DNA from: Jiella pacifica
Lineage (GTDB): Bacteria > Pseudomonadota > Alphaproteobacteria > Rhizobiales > Rhizobiaceae
NCBI RefSeq assembly: GCF_010500815.1
Contig: NZ_JAAAMG010000001.1
Span: 62,001-126,000, forward strand
DNA: 64,000 nt
Reading direction: 5' to 3'
Part shown: positions 8,883 to 17,769 of the stretch, piece after piece
Numbering within the stretch: the first letter of the stretch is position 1
Layout of the letters: each line of letters opens with the position of its first letter
Notes under the pieces: model-generated
Database searches by the model: none
What the model was told of the DNA's origin: nothing
Seen by the model: the letters and a program-made list of their open reading frames with translations, nothing else
Program-made: the position numbers and the translations under genes

Positions 8883-9152
8883 GTGTGATTTCCTCCCGAA
8901 ACCGTTGGTTGCGCCGGATCCTCCCCGGCGCCGCCGGTCGAGCTCCCACCGACCGGACGGTGAAAGGGAACACCATGAAGTTGCCGATGTCAACAAACAT
9001 AATTCAGATGGATTTATTTATTGAGTTCGATAACGATTCGAGCGGGTAGTGGCTCATACGAAGCAATGATAGCGTCGCGCCCAGGGATTGCGGGCGGGTC
9101 GATTCGCTCGTTTCTGCGATAGCAGGAGCCCTGGACCTCGGGAGTCTTGACG
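8883..9152. promoter_or_regulatory. Divergent control region between frcB and the ROK regulator
   Basis: The AT-rich core lies at 8985-9045. On the minus strand a perfect TTGACA (complement of 8989-8994) is a candidate -35 box for frcBCA, but no good -10 hexamer follows at the usual spacing. I could not pick a convincing ROK operator by eye. Confidence 0.4.
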
Positions 9153-10385
9153 ATGGAGCCATCGAGTTCGCAGTTTCTCAAAAAGCGGCGCGATGCGGCC
9201 GAAAGCCGCATGCGCGGCTCCAACCAGTCGGGGCTGCGGGCGCACAACAAGCGTGCCGTCCTTTCGCTGATTCGCCGCAACGGCCGTCTCGCTAAGGCCG
9301 AGATCGCCCGGCGCACCGGCCTTTCTCCCCAGACCGCCTCGGTCATCATGCGGGCGCTCGAGGCCGAGGAGCTCGTCCTGCGCGATCAGCCCCAGCGCGG
9401 GCGGGTGGGGCAGCCGTCGATCCCGATGCGGCTCAATCCGGACGGGGCATTCTCGCTCGGCCTGAAGATCGGTCGGCGTTCCGTCGACCTCGTCCTGATG
9501 GACTTCACCGGGCGGATCCGCGGGCACGAGCGGATTCCCTATCCGTTTCCGCGGGTTCGCGAGGTGCTCGAATTCGTCGCCGTCGCCGAGCCGAAGCTGC
9601 GGGCTCTGCTGCCGGCCAAGCTCGAGCGGCGGATTACCGGGCTGGGCGTCGCCCTGCCTTACGAACTCTGGTCGTGGGCCGACGAGATCGGGGCGCCGGC
9701 GGCGGTGATGGAGGAGTGGCGCGACCTCGACGTGCAGTCGGCCCTCGCGGTGGTGACGGACCTCACCGTCGACGTCGCCAACGACGCGACGGCGGCTTGC
9801 GCGGCGGAGAACGTCTTCGGCTCGGGCCGCTCGGCCGACTTCGTCTATTTCTTCGTCGGGGCTTTCGTCGGCGGCGGGATCGTGATGAACGGGGATCTCG
9901 TCTCGGGCCGGCTGGACAACGCCGGCGCCATCGGCTCGATGCCGGTGCCGCGCGAGGAGGAGGGGGGCGTCGCTCAACTCATCAACTTCGCCTCCCTGCA
10001 TCTGCTCGAAAAGGCCTACGAGGCCGAAGGCGGCGACGCTCTGGCGCTCTGGCGCGGCAAGGTGTCCTGGGACAGTTTCGGTCCGCTGCTCGACCGGTGG
10101 CTCGACAGGGCAGCCTACGGGCTCGCCCATGCGATCGCCTCGGCCACCTCGGTCTACGACTTCGAGGCCGCCGTGATCGACGGCCGGTTCCCCGGCAATG
10201 TGCGCCAGCAACTGGTCGAGCGCACCGAGGCGGCCTTGCAACGGATCAATCGGCAAGGCCTTTCCCCTGTCGCGGTGCGTGCCGGGACCATCGGTGCCGA
10301 CGCCCGCGAGATCGGCTCGGCGAGCCTGCCGTTCTTCGCCCATTATCTGCTCGACCACAGGGTGTTCCTCACCGACCCCGACTGA
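9153..10385 (+). CDS. frcR: ROK-family transcriptional regulator of the frc operon
   Basis: A 410-residue NagC/XylR-type repressor. The N-terminal winged helix-turn-helix covers about residues 25-85 (AEIARRTGLSPQTASVIMRA). The ROK sugar-binding domain follows, including a cysteine-poor zinc region and glycine-rich ATP-fold loops such as GVALPYELW. The start at 9153 has GGAG 8 bases upstream; a TTG at 9147 is also in frame. It is transcribed away from frcBCA, the arrangement of frcR in rhizobia, so it most likely represses the importer and is released by sugar. Catalytic kinase residues are not evident, so a regulator rather than a glucokinase is proposed. Confidence 0.8.
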   Translation: MEPSSSQFLKKRRDAAESRMRGSNQSGLRAHNKRAVLSLIRRNGRLAKAEIARRTGLSPQTASVIMRALEAEELVLRDQPQRGRVGQPSIPMRLNPDGAFSLGLKIGRRSVDLVLMDFTGRIRGHERIPYPFPRVREVLEFVAVAEPKLRALLPAKLERRITGLGVALPYELWSWADEIGAPAAVMEEWRDLDVQSALAVVTDLTVDVANDATAACAAENVFGSGRSADFVYFFVGAFVGGGIVMNGDLVSGRLDNAGAIGSMPVPREEEGGVAQLINFASLHLLEKAYEAEGGDALALWRGKVSWDSFGPLLDRWLDRAAYGLAHAIASATSVYDFEAAVIDGRFPGNVRQQLVERTEAALQRINRQGLSPVAVRAGTIGADAREIGSASLPFFAHYLLDHRVFLTDPD

Positions 10386-10584
10386 TGCGGGCATGCCATC
10401 GCGTGGAGGAGCGGCAATCGGGCCGTGCCGGCTCGGTCACCATGATTTCCGCCGCGGGAACCCCTCCGGGTGCAGGGGACCGTTCGGCCGGCATTTCCAC
10501 CACCGAAATCTGCCATCGATCCACGCGCAAACGGGGGTGCCCGTTTCCCGGCATGCCTAAATGATTGCCATTCGAAAGATTGAT

Positions 10585-10595
10585 GTTACCGTAAC
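10585..10595. promoter_or_regulatory. Palindrome upstream of the universal stress protein
   Basis: GTTACCGTAAC is a perfect inverted repeat around one central base, within an AT-rich stretch (10555-10615) that ends about 35 bases before the uspA-like start. It could be an operator; the factor is unknown. Confidence 0.3.
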
Positions 10596-10647
10596 GAAAA
10601 TTGATGGAAGCAAAAGCGGGCGTCGGCTCGCCACGAGGAGTGGCAGG

Positions 10648-11079
10648 ATGGCAGCTGAGATCTTCGTCGTCGCCTATGATGGCATCGACAGGAACCCCGT
10701 GGACTATGCCGCCACGCGGGCGAAGGCGAGCGGCGCCACGCTCTGTCTCGTCCATGTTCTGCAATGGTCGCCCTATTCGTTTCTCACTCCGGAGGAGTTG
10801 GAGGAGCGCAAGATGCGCCGCCGCCAGGAACTCGAGCGTGCGAAGACCGCGCTGGTCGATCCGATCGTCGCCGAGTTGAAGGCCGCAGGGATCGAGATCG
10901 AGAGCGAGATCCGTTTCGGTTCCCCCACCGCCGTCATCCTCGACCTCGCGACGGACAAGGGCGCCTGCCAGATCTTCGTCGGTCGCTCTTCGAAGTCGGG
11001 GATCGAGAACAAGATCTTCGGCAGCGTCACCCTCGGCCTTGCCCAGGCGGCGAAGATCCCGACGGTGATCGTCCCATGA
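10648..11079 (+). CDS. Universal stress protein (UspA family)
   Basis: A 143-residue single-domain Usp. The first strand EIFVVAYDG carries the conserved aspartate. FGSPTAVILDLATDKGACQIFVGR is followed by KSGIENKIFGSVTLGL, related to the G-2x-G-9x-G(S/T) nucleotide loop of ATP-binding members but not perfectly conserved. The start at 10648 follows GAGGAG (10635-10640) at 7 bases; an in-frame ATG at 10561 would add 29 residues atypical of the family. The AGCS transporter starts 125 bases later on the same strand and may be read through. Confidence 0.87.
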   Translation: MAAEIFVVAYDGIDRNPVDYAATRAKASGATLCLVHVLQWSPYSFLTPEELEERKMRRRQELERAKTALVDPIVAELKAAGIEIESEIRFGSPTAVILDLATDKGACQIFVGRSSKSGIENKIFGSVTLGLAQAAKIPTVIVP

Positions 11080-11133
11080 CGATCTTAGGCCCGGTGGCCG
11101 GTCGCCACGCGCGCTTCATCGACTTTGCCCTAG

Positions 11134-11166
11134 CCCGCCGTCTTTCGTTGGCCCGCCGTCTTTCGT
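11134..11166. repeat. Short tandem repeat before the AGCS symporter
   Basis: CCCGCCGTCTTTCGT occurs at 11134-11148 and 11152-11166, an 18-base period, followed by a degraded third unit (AACGTCGTCTCTTCG) up to about 11184. It lies 20-70 bases before the next start codon, in the probable leader. Confidence 0.7.
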
Positions 11167-11204
11167 GGGAACGTCGTCTCTTCGATCATTAAGGAAATCC
11201 GTCC

Positions 11205-12827
11205 ATGCGCGTATTCGGCCGCTGCTTTCCGCTCTTGATCCTCGCGCTGACGTTTGCCGGACCGGCCCTTTCGCAGGAAGCCGCGGAGGAGGGGAGCGGC
11301 ACCGCCTCGGTCGATGCCTGGGTCGACGGCATCGTCGGGCCGGTGACGGCGCCCTTCGTCAGCTTCATCTTCGCGCCGATTCCCGGCACGGAGCTTCCGT
11401 GGATCGTGCTCTGGCTGATCACCGCGGCGGCAATCTTCACGGTCTATTTCGGCTTCGTGCAATTCCGCATGGTGCCCCACGCGATCGATCTGGTGCGCGG
11501 CCGCTACACTTCGCCCGACGCCGCCGGCGAGGTCACACACTTCCAGGCATTGGCGACGGCGGTTTCCGGCACGGTCGGCCTCGGCAATATCGCGGGCGTC
11601 GCCGTCGCCATGTCGGTCGGCGGTCCCGGCGCGACCTTCTGGATGATCCTGTCCGGTCTTCTCGGCATGGCCTCGAAATTCACCGAATGCACCCTCGGCG
11701 TCAAATACCGCACCGAATATGAGGACGGGCGCGTCTCGGGCGGGCCGATGCATTACCTGAAGAAGGGCATGGCGGAGATCGGCCACACCACCTTCGGCAA
11801 GGTTCTGGCCGTCTGTTTCGCCGTCTGCTGCGTCCTCGCCTCCTGGGGCGGCGGCAACATGTTCCAGGCCAATCAGGCCCATTCGCAGCTCGTCGTGATT
11901 ACCGGCGGTGACGCGAGCTTCCTCGCCGATCGCGGCTGGATCACCGGCCTCGTCATGTCGGTCATCGTCTTCCTCGTCATCGTCGGCGGTATCAAGTCGA
12001 TCGCGCGGGTGACGGAGAAGCTCGTGCCCTTCATGGGCATCCTCTATCTCGGCGCGGCGCTGATCGTCATCATCGCCAATATCGATCAATTGGGCGCCGC
12101 CTTCGCCGAGATCTTCGAGGGCGCCTTCACCGGCCTCGGCGTCGCCGGCGGTCTGATCGGCGCATTGATCCAGGGCCTCAGGCGCGCCACCTTCTCCAAT
12201 GAAGCCGGCATCGGCTCGGCGGCCATCGCCCACTCGGCGGTGCAGACCAAGCATCCGGTGACGGAGGGCTTCGTTTCGATGCTGGAGCCCTTCATCGACA
12301 CGGTGATCATCTGCACCGCGACGGCCCTCGTCATCACCATCTCGGGCGTCCTGCAGCAGGATCCGGCGACCGGTCTCTATGTCTGGGACGAGGCAGCCGG
12401 GCAGATCGCCACGGCGAACAATCTCTCGGGCGTCGAGCTGACCTCTGCGGCCTTCGGCAGCAAGATCACCTGGTTCCCCTATGTGTTGGGCCTTGCTGTC
12501 GTGCTCTTCGCCTTCTCGACGATGATCTCCTGGTCCTATTACGGCGTGAAGGCCTGGTGCTTCCTGTTCGGCGACAACTACGTCTCCGAGCTGATCTACA
12601 AGGTTCTGTTCTGCGTGTTCGTCATTCTCGGCGCAGCCGTCAGCCTCGGCGCGGTGCTCGATTTCTCCGACGCCTCGCTGTTCGCCATGGGCATCTTCAA
12701 CATCGTCGGGCTCTACTTCCTGGCGCCGATCGTCAAGCGGGAGATGACCACCTACATGGCCAAGCTGCGCGGCGGCGAGATCCCGAAATATCCCAAGGCG
12801 GCGAGCGCCAGCGGTTCGACCGCCTGA
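11205..12827 (+). CDS. Alanine/glycine:cation symporter (AGCS family)
   Basis: Sodium-coupled uptake of small neutral amino acids across the inner membrane. The protein has 540 residues with an N-terminal signal-like segment and about eleven further hydrophobic helices. The family signature is GTVGLGNIAGVAVAMSVGGP followed by GATFWM near residue 145, with FSNEAGIGSAAIAHSAV near 330. The N-terminal segment (about residues 1-25, ending ALSQE) resembles a cleavable signal and is common in proteobacterial AGCS proteins. Substrate choice among alanine, glycine and serine cannot be told from sequence. A strong bidirectional terminator follows. Confidence 0.92.
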   Translation: MRVFGRCFPLLILALTFAGPALSQEAAEEGSGTASVDAWVDGIVGPVTAPFVSFIFAPIPGTELPWIVLWLITAAAIFTVYFGFVQFRMVPHAIDLVRGRYTSPDAAGEVTHFQALATAVSGTVGLGNIAGVAVAMSVGGPGATFWMILSGLLGMASKFTECTLGVKYRTEYEDGRVSGGPMHYLKKGMAEIGHTTFGKVLAVCFAVCCVLASWGGGNMFQANQAHSQLVVITGGDASFLADRGWITGLVMSVIVFLVIVGGIKSIARVTEKLVPFMGILYLGAALIVIIANIDQLGAAFAEIFEGAFTGLGVAGGLIGALIQGLRRATFSNEAGIGSAAIAHSAVQTKHPVTEGFVSMLEPFIDTVIICTATALVITISGVLQQDPATGLYVWDEAAGQIATANNLSGVELTSAAFGSKITWFPYVLGLAVVLFAFSTMISWSYYGVKAWCFLFGDNYVSELIYKVLFCVFVILGAAVSLGAVLDFSDASLFAMGIFNIVGLYFLAPIVKREMTTYMAKLRGGEIPKYPKAASASGSTA

Positions 12828-12853
12828 TCGCGGATCGCGTCGCCGGAACGACC

Positions 12854-12885
12854 AGAAGCGTCACGCCGTCGAGCGTGACGCTTCT
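12854..12885. terminator. Strong bidirectional terminator
   Basis: AGAAGCGTCACGC (12854-12866) and GCGTGACGCTTCT (12873-12885) are perfectly complementary over 13 bp with a 6-base loop, followed by TTGTTT on the plus strand. It sits between the convergent AGCS and UPF0314 genes. Confidence 0.85.
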
Positions 12886-12899
12886 TTGTTTGGCGTGTC

Positions 12900-13481
12900 T
12901 CAGGCTCCGCCCTGCCACGTCTTCACCGCTTCGATCGGCCACAGCAGCATCAGGACGTTGAGGGCCAGATTGTCGCGGATCATGAAGCCGACGAAGAGCT
13001 CCAGTCCGACCGCGATCAGGACCGTCAGCCAGACCGGCAGCTTGCTGGCGAGCCAGAAGCCGACCGCCATGAAGCCGATGTCCGACAGCGAGTTGAGAAT
13101 CGAATCGCCGGCGTAGTCGAGCGAGATCGTCGTCTCGCGGTAGTGCTGGATCACCGCGTCGGTGTTCTCGACGATCTCCCAGGCGCATTCGACGAGGAGC
13201 GCCAGGATCAGCCGGGGCGCCAGGCCCCAGCGCCGGAAGACCAGCCAGGTCGCGCCGCAGAACAGGAAGCCGTGGATGAGGTGCGAGGCCGAATACCAGT
13301 CGGACAGATGCTGGGAGTTTTCCGGGCTGTTCACCGCCCCCCACCACAGCTTGACGTCGCCGCAGGGGCAGATCGGGTTGCGCCCCATGGCGAGGAGTAT
13401 GGCAGCCGTTGCGGCGACGATGCCAAGGCCGGCGAGGACGTAGGGCAGGCGGCGGGATCGGGCGGGCGAGACTGGGGACAA
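12900..13481 (-). CDS. UPF0314 / DUF2585 membrane protein
   Basis: A 193-residue integral membrane protein of unknown function with about five hydrophobic segments. Family features include PICPCGDVKLWWGAVNSPEN, then WYSASHLIHGFLF, ECAWEIVENTDAVIQHYR and the C-terminal MLLWPIEAVKTWQ. I chose a TTG start at 13481 because GGAG lies 8 bases upstream and the length then fits the family. An upstream start at 13559 would run through a strong hairpin at 13505-13523 and add an unlikely N-terminus. No neighbour suggests a pathway. Confidence 0.82.
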   Translation of the reverse strand: MSPVSPARSRRLPYVLAGLGIVAATAAILLAMGRNPICPCGDVKLWWGAVNSPENSQHLSDWYSASHLIHGFLFCGATWLVFRRWGLAPRLILALLVECAWEIVENTDAVIQHYRETTISLDYAGDSILNSLSDIGFMAVGFWLASKLPVWLTVLIAVGLELFVGFMIRDNLALNVLMLLWPIEAVKTWQGGA

Positions 13482-13504
13482 GCGAGCGGCTCCGGACAGG
13501 CGAA

Positions 13505-13523
13505 GGCCCGCCAGGGGCGGGCC
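13505..13523 (-). terminator. GC-rich hairpin downstream of the 5'-nucleotidase
   Basis: GGCCCGCC (13505-13512) and GGCGGGCC (13516-13523) form an 8-bp stem with a 3-base loop between the nucleotidase stop and the UPF0314 start. On the minus strand only TT follows the stem, so it may be a weak terminator or attenuator; on the plus strand it is followed by TTTAT. Confidence 0.45.
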
Positions 13524-13600
13524 TTTATGTTGCTTAGCTGGCTCGCCTCGGATCGGCAAATCGCTCGGCGGAACCGCGGGAGGCGCCTCTTCCGGGGCTC

Positions 13601-15205
13601 TCAGTCCACCTCGGTGATGCGGCCGTCCGTATAGGGCTCGTAGGGGATGTTGTCCCTGGCAAGATAGTCGGCCAGGACTTCGTCGAGCCCCGGGCCGAAA
13701 TCATAGGCGTCGGTGGCCTTCTCCGCGAAGGGCGTATAGCCGTCGCCGCCGGTCCGCATGTAGTTGTTGGAGACGACGAGATAGGTCTCGTCGGGGTCGA
13801 GCGGCACGGTTTCGTCGCCCTGTTCAACCATCACCTCCTTGATCCGCTCGCCCGGCTTGGCCGATTTCGACCAGGTGAACTGCAGCCCCGCCACCTGCGG
13901 GAACCGGCCGGCGCCGTCCTCGACCTGGGAGACGCCGTTTTCGAGCGCCGCCTTGAGATCCGCACCCTTCAGCTTGAAGGTCGCCAGCGTGTTCTGGAAC
14001 GGCAGGACGGTGAGCACCTCGCCCATGGTGACGGGGCCTGCATCGATCGAGGCCCGGAGGCCGCCGCCATTGGTGATGGCGATCTCGACGCCCTGATCCT
14101 TCACCCGGTCCAGCATCGCGTCGGCGACGAGGTCGCCCATCTGACATTCGCCCGCCCGGCAGGCCTCGCGCGAGCCGTCGATCGGCTGCGTCGTCTCGGC
14201 GACGACCTTCTTGCGGATCTCCTCCAGCGGCTTGGCGAGTTCGGCGATCCTTTCCGCGAGTTTGGAATCCTCGGTGATCTTTCCGTCGAGGATCAGCGGC
14301 TGGCCGGCGGCGGACTTCACCACGCCGGCGTCGTCGAAGGTCACCGTCAATTCGCCGAGATATTTGCCGTAGGCGTAAGCCTGGACGATCGGTACGTCGT
14401 GGCCGTCCGGACCCTTCACCATGGTCGGGTAGGGGCCTTCGGCCTTGTCGTCGGTGTTGGAGAGGAGCGAGTGGCTGTGGCCGCCGACGATGACGTCGAG
14501 GCCCGGCACTTCGGCGGCGATCCGCTGGTCCTCCCTGTAGCCGGAATGGCTGAGCAGGACGATCTTGTCGACGCCCTGATCGGTGAGGGTCTTCACCTCG
14601 CGCTTCAGCGCCTCGACCGGATCGGAGAAGGTTATGGCCTTGCCCGGGCTCGACAGCTCGCCCGTATCGGCCGGCGCGACGCCGAGGAGGCCGATCTTCT
14701 GGCCGTTCTTCTCCACCACGACCGAGGGCTTCACCGCTTCGGCGAGTTCGGGTTCCTTCGAAACGTCGGCATTGGCGAGGAGAACGGGAAAGTCGACCGC
14801 CTTGATGAAATCCCGCAGCACCTTCGGGCCATCGTCGAATTCGTGGTTGCCGACGGTCATCGCCTCGTAGCCCAGGGCGTTCATCATCTCGGCCGCGGCC
14901 TTGCCCTTGTACTGGGTGTAGAACAGCGTGCCCTGGAACTGATCCCCGCCGTCGACGAGGATCGGGTTCTCCGCCGCCTGCTTCGCCGCCATGATCGCCG
15001 TGAAGAGCCGGGCCGACCCACCGAAACACTTGTTCTCGGCGACGTCGTCGCCCTCGCAGGTCGAATCGTATTTGTTGATCGGCTCGACCCGGCTGTGGAA
15101 GTCGTTGGTGTGGAGGATGGTGAGCGTAAAGTCGGCGAAGGCTGCGGTCGTGCCGAAGGCGAGCAGCGCCATGGCGGCGGCCGATCCGAGCAAGTGCTTC
15201 ATCAT
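13601..15205 (-). CDS. Exported 5'-nucleotidase / metallophosphoesterase (UshA family)
   Basis: A periplasmic bimetallic phosphatase of 534 residues that dephosphorylates nucleotides or related esters. The signal peptide ends AFA near residue 24. The N-terminal calcineurin-like domain has the metal motifs LHTNDFHSR, VDGGDQFQG, GNHEFDDGP and GGHSHSLL. The C-terminal 5'-nucleotidase domain has the substrate region TNGGGLRASIDAG and the C-terminal MRTGGDGYTPF. Two consecutive ATG codons (15203-15205 and 15200-15202) follow GGGAG; the second has the better spacing. It is a single gene, divergent from betI. Preferred substrate is unknown. Confidence 0.92.
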   Translation of the reverse strand: MMKHLLGSAAAMALLAFGTTAAFADFTLTILHTNDFHSRVEPINKYDSTCEGDDVAENKCFGGSARLFTAIMAAKQAAENPILVDGGDQFQGTLFYTQYKGKAAAEMMNALGYEAMTVGNHEFDDGPKVLRDFIKAVDFPVLLANADVSKEPELAEAVKPSVVVEKNGQKIGLLGVAPADTGELSSPGKAITFSDPVEALKREVKTLTDQGVDKIVLLSHSGYREDQRIAAEVPGLDVIVGGHSHSLLSNTDDKAEGPYPTMVKGPDGHDVPIVQAYAYGKYLGELTVTFDDAGVVKSAAGQPLILDGKITEDSKLAERIAELAKPLEEIRKKVVAETTQPIDGSREACRAGECQMGDLVADAMLDRVKDQGVEIAITNGGGLRASIDAGPVTMGEVLTVLPFQNTLATFKLKGADLKAALENGVSQVEDGAGRFPQVAGLQFTWSKSAKPGERIKEVMVEQGDETVPLDPDETYLVVSNNYMRTGGDGYTPFAEKATDAYDFGPGLDEVLADYLARDNIPYEPYTDGRITEVD

Positions 15206-15424
15206 GAACTCCCTTTGGGCGGCGTCGATCGGTGGAAGTCTAGCAAGGCGGCGCGGTTCTGCGAAGCCGTCGCGGCAGTGAGAATAAACCGCCGTTGCGA
15301 CGTTCCGATTGCGCCATCGCAGCCCCGCGGCGATTGCCGAAAGTTGCGGAAATCATCGGAGAGACCCTCTCTGTTGCCGATTTTCACGCACAAATGATCC
15401 CATGGGTTCCAGACTGGCCAATGC

Positions 15425-15446
15425 GTTGATTGACTCATCAATCAAC
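15425..15446. promoter_or_regulatory. Candidate BetI operator
   Basis: GTTGATTGA (15425-15433) and TCAATCAAC (15438-15446) are perfect 9-bp arms around CTCA, 18 bases before the betI start. A TTGATTGA/TCAATCAA palindrome is the core of known BetI boxes, so autoregulation with choline as inducer is likely. Confidence 0.7.
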
Positions 15447-15464
15447 TTTGCTATCGTCTCCGCC

Positions 15465-16082
15465 ATGACAGACGCTCTCCGCCAGCCCCCACGCCAACCC
15501 GGCGGTCGCCGCCCCGTCGAGCAGGCGCGCCGCGAAGCCGTCATCGCCGCGACGATCGCCGCGATCGACGAGGCGGGCTCGCTCGACGTCACGGTCGCCG
15601 ACATCGCCGCGCGGGCGGGCATCTCGCCGGCGCTGATCCATCACTATTTCGGCTCGAAGGACGACGTGATGATCGCGGCGATGCGCCGGCTTTTGCGGCA
15701 GTATCGCGGCGAGGTAGCGCGCAGGCTGGCGGTGGCTGACGGTCCGCGGCAAAGACTCGCGGCGGTGGTGGCGGGCAGTTTCGCCCCCAGCCAGTTCAGC
15801 CGCGAGAGCGTGTCGGCCTGGCTGGTGTTCTATCTCTACGCCCGGCGCTCGGGCGAGGCGGCGCGGCTTCTCCGGATCTATTTCCGCCGGCTCGAAACCA
15901 ACCTCGTCTCAGCCCTCAGGCCGCTCGTCGGCATGCCGCGGGCGGCCCGCGTCGCCGCCGCGACCGGCGCGATGATCGACGGCGTCTGGCTGCGCCAGGC
16001 ACTCACCCCTCTCACCCTGCCCGATCCCAAAGGCGCGGCCGAAATGGTCGAGCGCTTCATCGACGCGGAGCTCAACCAATGA
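15465..16082 (+). CDS. betI: TetR-family repressor BetI
   Basis: Choline-responsive repressor of glycine-betaine synthesis, 205 residues. The N-terminal helix-turn-helix (about residues 22-65) reads [20 protein letters not shown], characteristic of BetI. The C-terminal ligand domain includes [11 protein letters not shown] and [11 protein letters not shown]. The ATG at 15465 gives normal length; upstream in-frame codons would cross the operator palindrome. Its stop overlaps the betA start (ATGA). Confidence 0.88.
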   Translation: MTDALRQPPRQPGGRRPVEQARREAVIAATIAAIDEAGSLDVTVADIAARAGISPALIHHYFGSKDDVMIAAMRRLLRQYRGEVARRLAVADGPRQRLAAVVAGSFAPSQFSRESVSAWLVFYLYARRSGEAARLLRIYFRRLETNLVSALRPLVGMPRAARVAAATGAMIDGVWLRQALTPLTLPDPKGAAEMVERFIDAELNQ

Positions 16083-17767
16083 AGACCATCGACGAAGCCG
16101 ACTACGTCATCGTCGGCTCCGGCTCGGCCGGCTCGGCCCTGGCCCATCGCCTGTCCGAGAACGGCCGCCACGAGGTGCTGGTGCTCGAGGCCGGCGGCAC
16201 CGATGCCGGGCCGTTCATCCAGATGCCGGGCGCCCTGTCCTTTCCGATGAACATGCGTCGCTACGACTGGGGCTATACGGCCGAGCCGGAGAAGACGCTG
16301 GCGGGCCGGCGGCTGGTGACGCCGCGCGGCCGGGTGATCGGCGGCTCCTCCTCGATCAACGGAATGGTCTATGTGCGCGGCCACGCGCTCGACTACGAGC
16401 ACTGGGCAGAGAGCGGCGCGGCCGGCTGGGCCTATGCCGACGTGCTTCCCTATTTCAAGCGGATGGAAAATTTTCACGGCGGGGCCGGCCGGGGCGTCGA
16501 TCCTCAGTGGCGGGGGACGGCGGGGCCGCTTCACGTCAAGAACGGCGACATGCAGAACCCGCTCTACGAGGCCTTCGTCGAGGCCGGCAAGCAGGCCGGC
16601 TATCCGGAGACCCAGGACTACAATGCCGAGCGCCAGGAAGGCTTCGGCCCGATGCAGCAGACGATCTGGCAGGGGCGGCGCTGGTCGGCCGCCAACGCCT
16701 ATCTGCGCGACGCCCTCGAGCGGGACAGCTGCCGGCTCGTCCATGCGCAGGCGCTGCGGGTCGACATCGATCGCAAGAGCGGCCGGGCGAGGGGTGTCGT
16801 CGTCGGCTCGGGCAAGCGGGCGTCCGGCATCATCAAGGCGCGGCGTGAAGTGATTCTCGCCGCCGGCTCGATCAACTCGCCGGTCCTGCTGATGCATTCC
16901 GGCGTCGGCGACCCGGCGCAGCTACGCCGCCATGGCATCGACGTCGTGGCTTCCCGCGCCGGCGTCGGCAAGAACCTGCAGGATCATCTGGAACTCTACA
17001 TCCAGGAGACCTGCATCCAGCCGATCACCCTCAACGGCTATCTCGGACTGTTCTCGAAGGGCCGCATCGGCCTCGAATGGATGATGCTGCACACTGGCCA
17101 CGGGTCGACGAACCACTTTGAGGCGGCGGCGTTCATCCGCTCGGATGCCGGCATCGAATATCCCGACATCCAGTACCACTTCCTGCCCGGCGCGATCCGC
17201 TATGACGGTAAGGCGGCAGCGCCCGGCCACGGCTACCAGGCCCATGTCGGGCCGATGCGCTCGAAATCGCGCGGCGAGGTGCGCATCAAGAGTTCCGATC
17301 CGACGGCGGCGCCATCGATCCGCTTCAACTACATGTCCCATCCGGACGACTGGAAGGAGTTCCGCACGGCGATCCGGCTGACGCGGGAGATCTACGGGCA
17401 GAAGGCTTTCGAGCCCTATCGCGGGCCGGAGATCCAGCCGGGCGCCGATGCCGTCTCGGACGCCGATCTCGACCGCTTCATCGCCGAGCATGCCGAGAGC
17501 GCCTATCATCCCTGCGGCACGGCACGCATCGGCTCTGTGGACGATCCGCTGGCGGTGGTCGATCCGCAATGCCGGGTGATCGGGGTCGAGGGGCTGCGGC
17601 TGGCCGATTCGTCGATCTTCCCGCGCATCACCAACGGCAACCTCAACGGGCCCTCGATCATGGTCGGCGAAAAGGCCGCCGATCACATTCTCGGCGAAGG
17701 CATGCTGGCGCCCGAGCCGGAGATGAAGCCCTGGATCAGTCCGGACTGGCAGACCAAACAACGCTGA
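16079..17767 (+). CDS. betA: Choline dehydrogenase
   Basis: FAD-dependent GMC oxidoreductase of 562 residues that oxidises choline to betaine aldehyde, and can carry the product on to glycine betaine, at the inner membrane. The dinucleotide fold [20 protein letters not shown] is at residues 10-29. GMC signatures are [15 protein letters not shown] near residue 85 and [17 protein letters not shown] near 260. The catalytic histidine region [11 protein letters not shown] is near 475. It is translationally coupled to betI. The usual partner betB (betaine aldehyde dehydrogenase) and betC are not adjacent, unlike the betICBA order of many rhizobia. Alcohol substrates other than choline cannot be excluded, but the BetI context supports choline. 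Confidence 0.88.
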   Translation: MKTIDEADYVIVGSGSAGSALAHRLSENGRHEVLVLEAGGTDAGPFIQMPGALSFPMNMRRYDWGYTAEPEKTLAGRRLVTPRGRVIGGSSSINGMVYVRGHALDYEHWAESGAAGWAYADVLPYFKRMENFHGGAGRGVDPQWRGTAGPLHVKNGDMQNPLYEAFVEAGKQAGYPETQDYNAERQEGFGPMQQTIWQGRRWSAANAYLRDALERDSCRLVHAQALRVDIDRKSGRARGVVVGSGKRASGIIKARREVILAAGSINSPVLLMHSGVGDPAQLRRHGIDVVASRAGVGKNLQDHLELYIQETCIQPITLNGYLGLFSKGRIGLEWMMLHTGHGSTNHFEAAAFIRSDAGIEYPDIQYHFLPGAIRYDGKAAAPGHGYQAHVGPMRSKSRGEVRIKSSDPTAAPSIRFNYMSHPDDWKEFRTAIRLTREIYGQKAFEPYRGPEIQPGADAVSDADLDRFIAEHAESAYHPCGTARIGSVDDPLAVVDPQCRVIGVEGLRLADSSIFPRITNGNLNGPSIMVGEKAADHILGEGMLAPEPEMKPWISPDWQTKQR

Positions 17768-17769
17768 AG

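Noticed and set aside
10457-10484. EcfG-type general stress promoter (GGAAC...CGTT) before the universal stress protein
   Set aside because: The spacer is 19 bases, longer than the usual 16-17, and the site is over 160 bases from the start codon.
13482-13559. N-terminal extension of the UPF0314 protein
   Set aside because: It would translate through a strong GC hairpin, lacks a ribosome site, and exceeds the usual family length.
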